Positions 1 through 6,104 of a stretch of 6,759 nt of DNA are shown here, in pieces. The stretch's first letter is position 1, and each line of letters starts with the position of its first letter. The DNA lies in assembly GCA_030599055.1 (NCBI GenBank), contig JAUVOS010000142.1, positions 1-6,759 of the forward strand, read 5' to 3'. The notes beneath the pieces are model-generated. The model ran no database searches and was not told the DNA's origin. It worked only from the letters and a program-made list of their open reading frames with translations. This DNA is from Lutibacter sp. (lineage in GTDB: Bacteria; Bacteroidota; Bacteroidia; Flavobacteriales; Flavobacteriaceae). The position numbers were made by a program, and so were the translations under genes.

Positions 1-9
1 TAATTATAT

Positions 10-207
10 TTATTCAGTTTTATTAGCATCTGTTTTTTTGTTTTCCTTTTTAGAAGGTTTTTTAACCAGCTCGTCATCAAAAAGCATTCGTACTGACGGA
101 GTATATATATCATCGTATTGACCCGTTTTTACATTTCTAAAGAAAAGATATAAAAAAAGACCCGCTAATATAACGGTAACACCCATGGTTATGTAAATTA
201 CTTCCAA
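10..207 (-). CDS. ccoS: CcoS, cbb3-type cytochrome oxidase assembly protein
   Basis: This is a 65-residue, single-span inner-membrane protein of the CcoS family, which is needed for maturation (cofactor insertion) of cbb3 cytochrome c oxidase. One hydrophobic helix lies at about residues 3-23. It is followed by the family hallmark GQYDD (29-33) and a short conserved stretch with R40, L42 and D44-D45. The rest is a Lys/Asn-rich hydrophilic tail that is expected in the cytoplasm. The start is TTG (bases 207-205): the in-frame TAA two codons upstream rules out a longer protein, and the next ATG (codon 8) would cut into the membrane helix, while an M-x-V-I-Y start is usual for the family. It lies downstream of ccoI on the same strand, but 532 bp away rather than nearly adjacent. 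The oxidase genes probably follow beyond base 1, which cannot be seen here. Confidence 0.92.
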   Translation of the reverse strand: MEVIYITMGVTVILAGLFLYLFFRNVKTGQYDDIYTPSVRMLFDDELVKKPSKKENKKTDANKTE

Positions 208-571
208 AAGTTAATTATTTGTTAACAGATTAAAAGCAAAAATAAATAAAAAAACCAAAAATGATATGATAAAAGTCATTTCTAGAATAATTGATAAAAG
301 ATAAAAAGTCTCTTATTGACTAATTATCTACCTTTTGACGTGATAAATAAGATATAACTATTGTCTTATAAGATTTGCAATAATTTTGTGAAATCATTAT
401 AAGTTCTACCTGTCCAGTAAAATACATTTTGTAAACAAATGTTTTAATTATTTAAGTGATCAATATAAGTTGAGGTTTATAATCTAAAAGGAGGCTATTA
501 TAAACGTAAAGAAATTGTTAAGAAGTTTTAAAAAATAAATAGTAGGCTAACAATTTATTTCAATTTTTTAT
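208..571. other. Long AT-rich gap upstream of ccoS, no gene recognised
   Basis: This is the part of the ccoI-ccoS gap outside the MITE-like element. I find no open frame of useful length and no recognisable remnant of a protein on either strand. Small self-complementary sites are present: the 10-bp palindrome TCTTATAAGA at 364-373, AAATGA/TCATTT at 259-264 and 276-281, and ACATTT/AAATGT at 424-429 and 437-442. None has a context that assigns a role. An isolated minus-strand -7-like element (TATTTTTG, 244-237) is the only hint of a promoter for ccoS. Confidence 0.6.
237..244 (-). promoter_or_regulatory. Possible -7 element for ccoS
   Basis: Read on the minus strand this is TATTTTTG, a full match to the Bacteroidota -7 consensus TAnnTTTG. 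It lies about 30 bp before the ccoS TTG start. No TTTG -33 element sits at the usual 17-23 bp spacing, so it is weak evidence. It would give ccoS its own promoter, which may matter because an insertion separates it from ccoI. Confidence 0.25.
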
Positions 572-576
572 TGTTC

Positions 577-705
577 CCTTAAATCCGCAAGTCTTTTTGT
601 AACTGACACGAATTGACACTAATTTTTCGCACTTAAATAAGTGATATAATATAGTGATATATACTTGATAATGATTGCACTAATTAAATCCTTGCGGATT
701 TTAGG
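577..705. mobile_element. MITE-like element, 129 bp, with TIRs and 5-bp duplication
   Basis: The element is bounded by 15-bp terminal inverted repeats: CCTTAAATCCGCAAG at 577-591 and the complement of CCTAAAATCCGCAAG at 691-705, matching at 14 of 15 positions. Immediately outside both ends is the same 5-mer, TGTTC (572-576 and 706-710), as expected for a target-site duplication. The inside has no coding capacity. It holds two tandem 10-mers (TGACACGAAT, TGACACTAAT; 604-623) and the palindrome CACTTAAATAAGTG (630-643). These are the structural marks of a miniature inverted-repeat transposable element. I do not recognise the parent transposon. It sits between ccoI and ccoS, starting about 35 bp after the ccoI stop. 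Confidence 0.68.
686..701 (-). terminator. Hairpin with GCAA tetraloop downstream of ccoI
   Basis: On the minus strand this reads AAATCC-GCAA-GGATTT, a 6-bp stem closed by a GNRA-type loop, 39 bp beyond the ccoI stop codon. It is followed by TTTAATTAG-type sequence rather than a clean U-run, so termination would be weak or partial. The hairpin lies in the right terminal repeat of the MITE-like element, so it may simply be part of the transposon end. Its 3' half competes with the longer pairing between the two terminal repeats. Confidence 0.3.
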
Positions 706-739
706 TGTTCTTATTTACAAAGCCTAGATTCAAAACCTA

Positions 740-3115
740 CTACTTTGTCTTTCTCGCAACCAAATTAGTCATTAGCGTAACAAAAACTACAATGCTTATT
801 GAGCTTAAGGGCATTAGTATAGCTGCTACTAAAGGAGTTAGTTGTGCAGTAACTGCAAAATACATTCCGATAATATTATAAAGAAAGGATAAACCAAAAC
901 TCCATTTGATAACATGTATCGTTTGCTTAGATAATGCTAAAAATGTAGGTAACTTACTGAAAAGTTTTGCATCCAAAATTCCATCGCATGCAGGAGAAAA
1001 TACGTTTATATCTTCTGAAATAGCTATTCCAACGTCACTTTGAGCCAATGCTCCGGCATCATTAAGACCATCGCCAACCATAAGCACTTGTTCGCCTTTC
1101 TCTTGCAAATCTTTTATATAATCGAGTTTGTCTTGTGGTTTTTGATTAAACAAGTAAGCCGTTTTAGAAGGTAGTATCGTTTCTAAATATTCTTTTTCCC
1201 CTTCATTATCTCCTGATAAAATACTCAATTTATAATGTATAGCCAGATCTAAGAAAATACTTTTTACATCTTTGCGATATATGTTCTTACTTTTGTAAAA
1301 CCCTTTAATTATATCATTTATTTTAATGTAAATAGTGGTGCTCAAAGTTTCTTCTGTTTTGGTTCCTACGAAGTTTGCTGATCCAATTTTAATACGCATT
1401 GTATCAATTTCTCCATATATTCCTTTTCCTAGAATCTCATTATAATTTGCTATTGTTTTAGTTGGAACATCAATATCAATATATTTGTTTAAAGCTCTAC
1501 TCAACGGATGATTTGAAGAGCGAATTAGTGTTTTGATTGCAATTCTCTCATTTTCAGAAAGAGGAATCCCCACATAAGTCAATTCATTTGCTTCGTTTGT
1601 TGTGATTGTTCCGGTTTTATCAAAGATTATATGTGTTATTTTGTTCATTTCTTCAATGATGGCATCATTCTTTAAATAGAACTTTCTATATCCAAAAATG
1701 CGAAGCATATTTCCCATAGCAAAAGGCGCTGCTAAAGCTAATGCACAGGGACAAGCTATAATTAATACCGCAGTAACAACACTTGCAGCTGTTCCAACAT
1801 CTTTAAAAACCCAATAAGCACCCGCTATTAAAGAAATACTAATTATTGTTATGGTAAAATACTTACTGATAGAATCTGTTAAATTCTTTATATTTTTCTT
1901 AGGAATATCTTTGTTAAATATATCGTTACTCCACAATTCTGTTAGGTAACTTTCTGAAATTTTGTTAATTACATCTATCTCAATAGCGCCACCTGTTTGT
2001 TTTCCACCTGCAAATACTTTGTCTCCTGTTCCTTTGTAAACGGGCTCAGATTCACCTGTTACGAAGCTGTAATCCAACAAGCCTTCACCATTGATTAATA
2101 TGGCATCAATTGGGATTAATTCTTCATTTCTAATTAAGAGACGATCTCCTTCATCAATATCTTGTACGGGCACACTTTCCTCTTTCCCATTGACAATTTT
2201 GGTAACCGCTATAGGAAAGTAGGAACGATAATCACGTTCAAAGGATAAAAAATTATAGGTTTTTTGTTGAAAATACTTTCCGATTAAAAGGAAGAAAATT
2301 AAACCTGTTAGACTATCAAAATAGCCCGCACCGACATCAGCAATTACTTCATAATTACTTCTTAAAAAAAGAACTAAAATTCCTAAGGCGATAGGAACAT
2401 CAACACTTAAAATATTATTCTTTAATCCTTTATAGGCTGTGATAAAGTAATCTTTGGCTGAATATACAACTACGGGTATTGCTAAAATTAACATCATCCA
2501 ACGAAACATATATTTAAATTGATCCAACCAAAAGCCTTCGGTTTCAAAGTACTCCGGAAAAGCTAAGAGCATTGTATTTCCAAATCCAAAAGCTGCGATT
2601 CCCAATTGATAGATAAGGGTTTTATCAACTTCTTTAGCACTTCTATCGGCATCTTCTAAACTAATATACGGTTCATAGGCAATGGAAGTAAGTAACTCAA
2701 CGACCTCCTTTAAACTCGTTTCTTTTGTTTTAAAATTAATACGAACTGTTTTATTGGGAAAATTTACTAGTGAATTAACAATACCGGGATTTAATTTTTC
2801 CAAATTTTCCAATACCCAAATACAGGCACTACAATGAATAGAAGGAATATAAAACTCCACGACACTTGTAGTGCCATCCGAAAACTCAATAAGTTTGTCA
2901 GCAATCTCAATATTATTTAGATATTCAAATTTCCCTTGTATCTCCTTTGGAATGGTCCCCGGTGTTTGTTCTAGATCATAATAACAACTCAGTTCATTTT
3001 GATTGAGTATTTCATAAACGGTTTTACAACCGTTACAACAAAAACATTTATCGTTAAACTCAACAGGACTATTACCACATTCAAGCCCACAATGGTAGCA
3101 TACTTTGTCACTCAT
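740..3115 (-). CDS. ccoI: CcoI/FixI, P1B-type Cu+-transporting ATPase for cbb3 oxidase
   Basis: This 791-residue heavy-metal P-type ATPase moves Cu(I) across the inner membrane to supply the CuB centre of cbb3 oxidase. In order it shows: a Cys-rich N-terminus (C6, C9, C13, C24, C26, C27, C30) typical of the FixI branch; an HMA domain with metal-binding C95-S-A-C98; four helices (about 166-187, 203-221, 236-251, 264-283); an actuator domain with TGES at 353-356; helix 6 with C455-P-C457; the phosphorylated D499 in DKTGT; an H536-P537 nucleotide-binding motif; the hinge GDGLND at 681-686; and two final helices with Y746-N747 and M768-x2-S771-S772. CPC plus YN plus MxxSS is the Cu+ (P1B-1) signature. 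Length and motifs are complete, so it looks functional. The ATG at 3115 faces the divergent regulator across 99 bp. Confidence 0.97.
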   Translation of the reverse strand: MSDKVCYHCGLECGNSPVEFNDKCFCCNGCKTVYEILNQNELSCYYDLEQTPGTIPKEIQGKFEYLNNIEIADKLIEFSDGTTSVVEFYIPSIHCSACIWVLENLEKLNPGIVNSLVNFPNKTVRINFKTKETSLKEVVELLTSIAYEPYISLEDADRSAKEVDKTLIYQLGIAAFGFGNTMLLAFPEYFETEGFWLDQFKYMFRWMMLILAIPVVVYSAKDYFITAYKGLKNNILSVDVPIALGILVLFLRSNYEVIADVGAGYFDSLTGLIFFLLIGKYFQQKTYNFLSFERDYRSYFPIAVTKIVNGKEESVPVQDIDEGDRLLIRNEELIPIDAILINGEGLLDYSFVTGESEPVYKGTGDKVFAGGKQTGGAIEIDVINKISESYLTELWSNDIFNKDIPKKNIKNLTDSISKYFTITIISISLIAGAYWVFKDVGTAASVVTAVLIIACPCALALAAPFAMGNMLRIFGYRKFYLKNDAIIEEMNKITHIIFDKTGTITTNEANELTYVGIPLSENERIAIKTLIRSSNHPLSRALNKYIDIDVPTKTIANYNEILGKGIYGEIDTMRIKIGSANFVGTKTEETLSTTIYIKINDIIKGFYKSKNIYRKDVKSIFLDLAIHYKLSILSGDNEGEKEYLETILPSKTAYLFNQKPQDKLDYIKDLQEKGEQVLMVGDGLNDAGALAQSDVGIAISEDINVFSPACDGILDAKLFSKLPTFLALSKQTIHVIKWSFGLSFLYNIIGMYFAVTAQLTPLVAAILMPLSSISIVVFVTLMTNLVARKTK

Positions 3116-3151
3116 ATAAAAACTTAATTTAAATCTTTAAAATTAAAAAAC

Positions 3152-3165
3152 CTGATAAATATCAA
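3152..3165. promoter_or_regulatory. FNR-type operator between ccoI and the Crp/Fnr gene
   Basis: CTGAT-AAAT-ATCAA matches the FNR box TTGAT-N4-ATCAA at 9 of 10 fixed positions. Its centre is 43.5 bp before the ccoI ATG and 56.5 bp before the regulator ATG. A further TTGAT half-site follows at 3169-3173. For the regulator promoter (-7 at 3174-3181) the box would overlap the -33 region, an arrangement that suggests autorepression. Its position relative to a ccoI transcription start is not settled. The adjacent gene encodes a Crp/Fnr protein that keeps the Glu and Arg of the recognition helix which read this motif in E. coli FNR. Confidence 0.6.
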
Positions 3166-3173
3166 TTTTTGAT

Positions 3174-3181
3174 TATATTTG
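3174..3181 (+). promoter_or_regulatory. -7 element of the Crp/Fnr gene promoter
   Basis: TATATTTG matches the Bacteroidota consensus TAnnTTTG exactly, about 33 bp before the ATG, which would give a leader of roughly 28 nt. No good TTTG is seen at the -33 position. That place is taken by the FNR-type box, which suggests regulator-dependent or repressible initiation. Confidence 0.45.
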
Positions 3182-3184
3182 TAG

Positions 3185-3213
3185 CAAATTTACGATAATC
3201 TAAAAACTATCAA
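3185..3213 (-). promoter_or_regulatory. Candidate ccoI promoter (-33 TTG, -7 TAAATTTG)
   Basis: On the minus strand TTG (3213-3211) is followed after 18 bp by TAAATTTG (3192-3185), a full -7 match at acceptable spacing. It overlaps the start of the divergent regulator gene's leader. Transcription would start near 3180, so the FNR-type box would be downstream of it, which does not fit simple activation. A second, weaker -7 match, TAATTTTA (3145-3138), lies closer to ccoI and would place the box upstream of the start. Confidence 0.35.
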
Positions 3214-3214
3214 C

Positions 3215-3904
3215 ATGGGCGCTTGTGAACATTGTTTTATCAAGAATAATAATGAATTTTCAAATCTTATTTTTGAAGAATTAGAAGAGTTTACCCAAAA
3301 TAAGACAACTTTAAATATAAAAAAAGGCGATAATATTGTTACAGAAGGTCACGTTATGAACGGTATTTATTGTTTGAGAAGTGGAAAGTGTAAATTGAGT
3401 AAGTTAAACACGAATGGGAAAAGCCAAATTGTCAAATTTCTTCGACAGGGGAATATTTTGGGACAACGTTCTGTTTTAAGTGAAGAACCCTCTGGTTTAA
3501 CTATTACTGCATTAGAAGATATGCAAGTTTGTTTTATTCCTAAAACAAAAATAATGCAAGCGATTAAGGAAAATCCGGTTTTTTCTCTACAACTGATGAA
3601 AAATATCTCTCATCAATTAAATGAAGCAAATTCTTCCATATCAATGATGGCTCAAAAATCAGTTAAAGAACGATTAGCCGATATATTACTACAGTTATAT
3701 GATATTTTTGGAACAGATACTGAAGGTTATATTGACATACGATTGACAAGAGAGGAAATGGCAAATACAATTGGTACTGCAACAGAATCAGCTATACGTT
3801 TGCTCTCTACTTTTAAAGTTGAGGGTTTGTTAGAGGTGAAAGGGCGCCGTATAAAAATCATTGATAAGGAAGCTTTAGATCGAGCTTCACAAGGATACCA
3901 TTAA
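3215..3904 (+). CDS. Crp/Fnr-family transcriptional regulator (FNR-like)
   Basis: This 229-residue cytoplasmic regulator has a cyclic-nucleotide-binding-type sensor domain (about 15-125), a dimerisation helix (about 126-155) and a C-terminal winged helix-turn-helix (about 175-215). It has an FNR-like cysteine pattern: C4-x2-C7 at the N-terminus, and C106 in the segment ALEDMQVCFIP, which aligns with C122 of E. coli FNR. C53 and C59 are additional. The third N-terminal cysteine of E. coli FNR has no counterpart at the usual spacing. In the recognition helix (ATESAIR, 189-195), Glu191 and Arg195 correspond to the FNR residues that contact TTGAT, while the FNR serine is replaced by Ile194. Divergence from ccoI and the shared FNR-type box point to oxygen- or redox-dependent control of the cco genes. 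Whether it binds Fe-S, NO or neither cannot be told from sequence. Confidence 0.93.
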   Translation: MGACEHCFIKNNNEFSNLIFEELEEFTQNKTTLNIKKGDNIVTEGHVMNGIYCLRSGKCKLSKLNTNGKSQIVKFLRQGNILGQRSVLSEEPSGLTITALEDMQVCFIPKTKIMQAIKENPVFSLQLMKNISHQLNEANSSISMMAQKSVKERLADILLQLYDIFGTDTEGYIDIRLTREEMANTIGTATESAIRLLSTFKVEGLLEVKGRRIKIIDKEALDRASQGYH

Positions 3905-3924
3905 AGACTTGGTCGATACATTCT

Positions 3925-4758
3925 TTATAAATCTCTCTTTTTAATTAAATAGTAGCTCCAATAAATAAATACTGCCGTCCAGACTAATACAATAAGCAAA
4001 TCTTTGGGTTGTACTGAAAAGTCTTTTGTAATTTCTTCACCTAATTGTTGTGCTGCTGACTTTACAGCGTTAAATCGTGTAAAGGGTTCTTTTATCAAAT
4101 TCATCATAGAGTTTAAAGGGAAAAATTGAGCAATGTACTCGTATGTATTTTCCATATTAAATTTCCATTTGAGAACTCCCATAGCTATTGCCTCAATAAT
4201 TGACCAAACCAATAGGGCCCCAACTGCAAAAGCAGAACGTTTTACTAAAACGCCTAAAAATAATCCGAAGGAAAAGAAGCCAACTAGTTTGATGAAATAG
4301 GCGAATAAGTAACTCAAATCAGAGGTGATAATTGAAAGTTCAGTATAGTCAGAATAAATTAGTCCGAGAACTAAAGAGGTTATTGCGACAAAAATTGTTG
4401 AAACTATTGCAAAAAGTACTACAGTATAAAATTTTGAAAGTACAAACTCTTTCTTACTCAGTCCATCAATTAAATTTTGTTTTAAAGTTTTGTTACTGTA
4501 TTCATTCGCCATCATTGAAACGATTACCAAGAGCAAGAATAATTTAAAACCTGCTGCTAAATAGGTGTTTAAATGCCAGATATAGGGGAAATTGAAAATG
4601 CCTTGTTCAGCTAAATGAAATTTAATTGGACCAATATCAAACTTGATAGCTGCAATTAATGCTATACTGGTTAAGAGTCCAAAATATATAATGATTAGAA
4701 ACTTTGATGCTCTATTGTATCGTATTTTGTGTAATTCTATTTTTAATAATCTCCACAT
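3925..4758 (-). CDS. ABC-2 type exporter, membrane permease subunit
   Basis: This 277-residue integral membrane protein has about six helices: roughly 19-40, 66-84, 110-135, 148-170, 175-193 and 253-272. The segment after helix 2 (ANEYSNKTLKQNLIDGLSKKEF, about 84-105) is the characteristic cytoplasmic loop of ABC-2 permeases of the BcrB/LanE/LanG kind, which couples to the ATPase. The N-terminus (WRLLKIELHKIRYNR) is also typical of the group. It follows the ATPase gene by 71 bp on the same strand, so the two probably form one exporter. Relatives export or confer immunity to peptide antibiotics, or have unknown substrates; no substrate can be named here. The 3' end converges on the Crp/Fnr gene with only 20 bp between the stop codons and no convincing terminator. 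Confidence 0.88.
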   Translation of the reverse strand: MWRLLKIELHKIRYNRASKFLIIIYFGLLTSIALIAAIKFDIGPIKFHLAEQGIFNFPYIWHLNTYLAAGFKLFLLLVIVSMMANEYSNKTLKQNLIDGLSKKEFVLSKFYTVVLFAIVSTIFVAITSLVLGLIYSDYTELSIITSDLSYLFAYFIKLVGFFSFGLFLGVLVKRSAFAVGALLVWSIIEAIAMGVLKWKFNMENTYEYIAQFFPLNSMMNLIKEPFTRFNAVKSAAQQLGEEITKDFSVQPKDLLIVLVWTAVFIYWSYYLIKKRDL

Positions 4759-4767
4759 ACTGGTTTT

Positions 4768-4825
4768 AAAGTTAAAAGTTTGTAAAGTTCAAAGCCCAAA
4801 GCCCAAAGCTCAAAGCTCAAAGCCT
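4768..4825. repeat. Degenerate 7-bp tandem repeat between the ABC genes
   Basis: Eight copies of a heptamer with consensus AAAGYYC occur in a row: AAAGTTA (4768), AAAGTTT (4775), a 2-nt break, then AAAGTTC (4784), AAAGCCC (4791), AAAGCCC (4798), AAAGCTC (4805), AAAGCTC (4812) and AAAGCCT (4819). The last five to six are almost pure. The array fills most of the gap between the ATPase stop and the permease start, ending 10 bp before the permease ATG on the minus strand. It is richer in G+C than its surroundings. Confidence 0.85.
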
Positions 4826-4829
4826 ATCA

Positions 4830-5723
4830 TCAATTTGTTATCTCCAAGAACTGTTGTTCGAGTGTTGGTTTTCTTTTTCTTAAATGAGAAACGACAATAC
4901 CATTATCAAATAAAAATTTATTTATTTCAGCCGACGCTATTTCTTTTCCTAAACTTGCATAAATAATATTATTCTCAATTTTAACACTTGTGATACCATC
5001 ATAATTAGATAAAAGGGGCAGTATCGTTTTATCAGGCGCATCAGTTTTGAGTTCGATGATTCCATACGACGTAGTCATCGCGTCCGTACGACCTTCGTAT
5101 AACTTTTTACCTTCACGAAGTACAATAACATGCGAACAGACTTTTTCAACTTCATCAAGTATATGTGATGCCAATAATATAGTAGTTCCTTTTTGTGCTA
5201 TTTGCAGTATGATATTTCTAATTTCATTAATTCCTTGAGGATCCAAACCGTTAGTAGGCTCATCTAAAATCAAAACTTCTGGGTCATTAAGTAGGGCAGA
5301 GGCAATCGCCAAACGTTGTTTCATCCCCAAAGAAAATGTACGGAATTTGGAATCTTTTCTTTCAAATAAATGAACAAGCTTTAACTTTTTGTCAATTTTT
5401 GATTCTGAAATTCCCTTTATTTTACAAACCAAAGCTAAATTCTGGTAAGCGGTCATATAGGGATAGAAATTGGGTCTTTCAATGATAGCTCCAACCCATT
5501 TTAAAGCATCATGAGTATTAATAGTTCCATCAAACCAGCTAAAACTCCCGGATGTAGGATTAACAACGTTCAGAATCATTCCTAAAGTAGTGGATTTTCC
5601 ACTTCCATTAGGTCCTAATATACCATACACATTTCCTTTTTCGATGGTAAATGACAAATCATTTACAGCATGAATGTTTCCATATTTTTTATCGAGATGC
5701 TTAAGTTGAAGAATATTTTGCAA
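4830..5723 (-). CDS. ABC exporter ATP-binding subunit (BcrA/LanF-like)
   Basis: This 297-residue cytoplasmic ATPase is the motor for the permease encoded just downstream. Motifs in order: Walker A GPNGSGKST (37-45); the segment GAIIERPNFYPY (78-89), where a Q-loop Gln would be expected but Glu82 is present; signature SLGMKQR (131-137); Walker B with D154-E155; D-loop near 160; H-loop His187. The C-terminal 80 residues form the extra domain seen in drug and bacteriocin exporters. A Glu in the Q-loop position (E-loop) is known from lantibiotic-immunity ATPases (LanF/NukF, BcrA type) and supports that placement. The start is TTG (5723-5721): the frame is closed by TAA seven codons upstream, no other start codon lies between, and the first internal Met (49) would remove Walker A. 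The substrate is unknown. Confidence 0.93.
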   Translation of the reverse strand: MQNILQLKHLDKKYGNIHAVNDLSFTIEKGNVYGILGPNGSGKSTTLGMILNVVNPTSGSFSWFDGTINTHDALKWVGAIIERPNFYPYMTAYQNLALVCKIKGISESKIDKKLKLVHLFERKDSKFRTFSLGMKQRLAIASALLNDPEVLILDEPTNGLDPQGINEIRNIILQIAQKGTTILLASHILDEVEKVCSHVIVLREGKKLYEGRTDAMTTSYGIIELKTDAPDKTILPLLSNYDGITSVKIENNIIYASLGKEIASAEINKFLFDNGIVVSHLRKRKPTLEQQFLEITN

Positions 5724-5772
5724 TGTGAATTTGTTTAGTTCTTAATAAGACGATAATGTTATTATAACGTTA

Positions 5773-5806
5773 CAAAGGTGTTTTTTTTTTGGATAGCATT
5801 AAGCAA
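5773..5806 (-). promoter_or_regulatory. Candidate promoter of the ABC operon with an A10/T10 spacer tract
   Basis: On the minus strand TTG (5806-5804) is followed after 23 bp by CACCTTTG (5780-5773), one mismatch from TAnnTTTG. The spacer includes ten consecutive A on this strand (T at 5781-5790). The leader would be about 45 nt. The 23-bp spacing is at the long end of the accepted range, so loss of a few bases from the tract could improve it. Confidence 0.3.
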
Positions 5807-5866
5807 GTTATAAACGAATATCAAATCGAGTGAGATTCTAAAAGACTTTTGTATCGAAATTAACTC

Positions 5867-5957
5867 CACTAGGTTGCGCTGATCCTTTTGGGGAGCCTTC
5901 ACAAACTTAAAGCCAAGATGCTACGCATCAATTGTTTTTTTATTTTCCCAAAACACT
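5867..5957 (+). repeat. Structured repeat, copy A (direct)
   Basis: This copy matches copy B almost base for base over about 91 bp, with four or five substitutions and one 1-nt gap. It contains the block ACAAACTTAAAGCCAAG (5901-5917), the hairpin GATGC-TAC-GCATC (5917-5929), and the block GTTTTTTTATTTTCCCA (5934-5950). It lacks the 12-bp hairpin that precedes the corresponding position in copy B. Confidence 0.9.
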
Positions 5958-5992
5958 TACAAGTTTATTAATCATAATTTATCATTAGTCAT

Positions 5993-6029
5993 AAAAGGAT
6001 TAGCTTCACTACGTTACGCTGATCCTTTT
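5993..6029 (+). repeat. 12-bp hairpin at the left edge of copy B
   Basis: AAAAGGATTAGC (5993-6004) pairs with GCTGATCCTTTT (6018-6029) over 12 positions with one T-G wobble, leaving a 13-nt loop. The wobble is a G-U pair in a plus-strand RNA. Its right half belongs to the part shared by copies A and B. Its left half is found only next to copy B. Confidence 0.7.
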
Positions 6030-6098
6030 GGGGAGCCTTCACAAACCTAAAGCCAAGATGCTCCGCATCAATTGTTTTTTTCATTTTCCCAAAACACT
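6007..6098 (+). repeat. Structured repeat, copy B (direct)
   Basis: This is the second direct copy, 140 bp after copy A. The hairpin reads GATGC-TCC-GCATC (6057-6069), so only the loop differs from copy A. Its block CACAAACCTAAAGCCAAG (6040-6057) is the exact reverse complement of 6148-6165 in copy C, so copies B and C can fold into one long hairpin. Confidence 0.9.
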
Positions 6099-6104
6099 CA
6101 AGCT

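Noticed and set aside
488..494. Strong Shine-Dalgarno-like AAGGAGG on the plus strand
   Set aside because: No start codon with a useful frame follows (the nearest frame ends after about 12 codons), and Bacteroidota rarely use this signal.
3902..3927. Terminator between the convergent regulator and permease genes
   Set aside because: Only TAAAGA/TCTTTA with a 14-nt loop can pair and it overlaps both stop codons; too weak to call.
4332..4547. Open frame on the plus strand inside the permease region
   Set aside because: It lies antisense to a well-supported ABC-2 permease gene and its translation is low-complexity Lys/Leu-rich with no family features.
4643..4966. Open frame on the plus strand spanning the heptamer repeat
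   Set aside because: It is antisense to both ABC genes, and part of its peptide (KVQSPKPKAQSSKP) is merely the translated 7-bp repeat.
5047..5238. Open frame on the plus strand inside the ATPase region
   Set aside because: It is antisense to conserved ATPase motifs, with no recognisable protein features or start signal.
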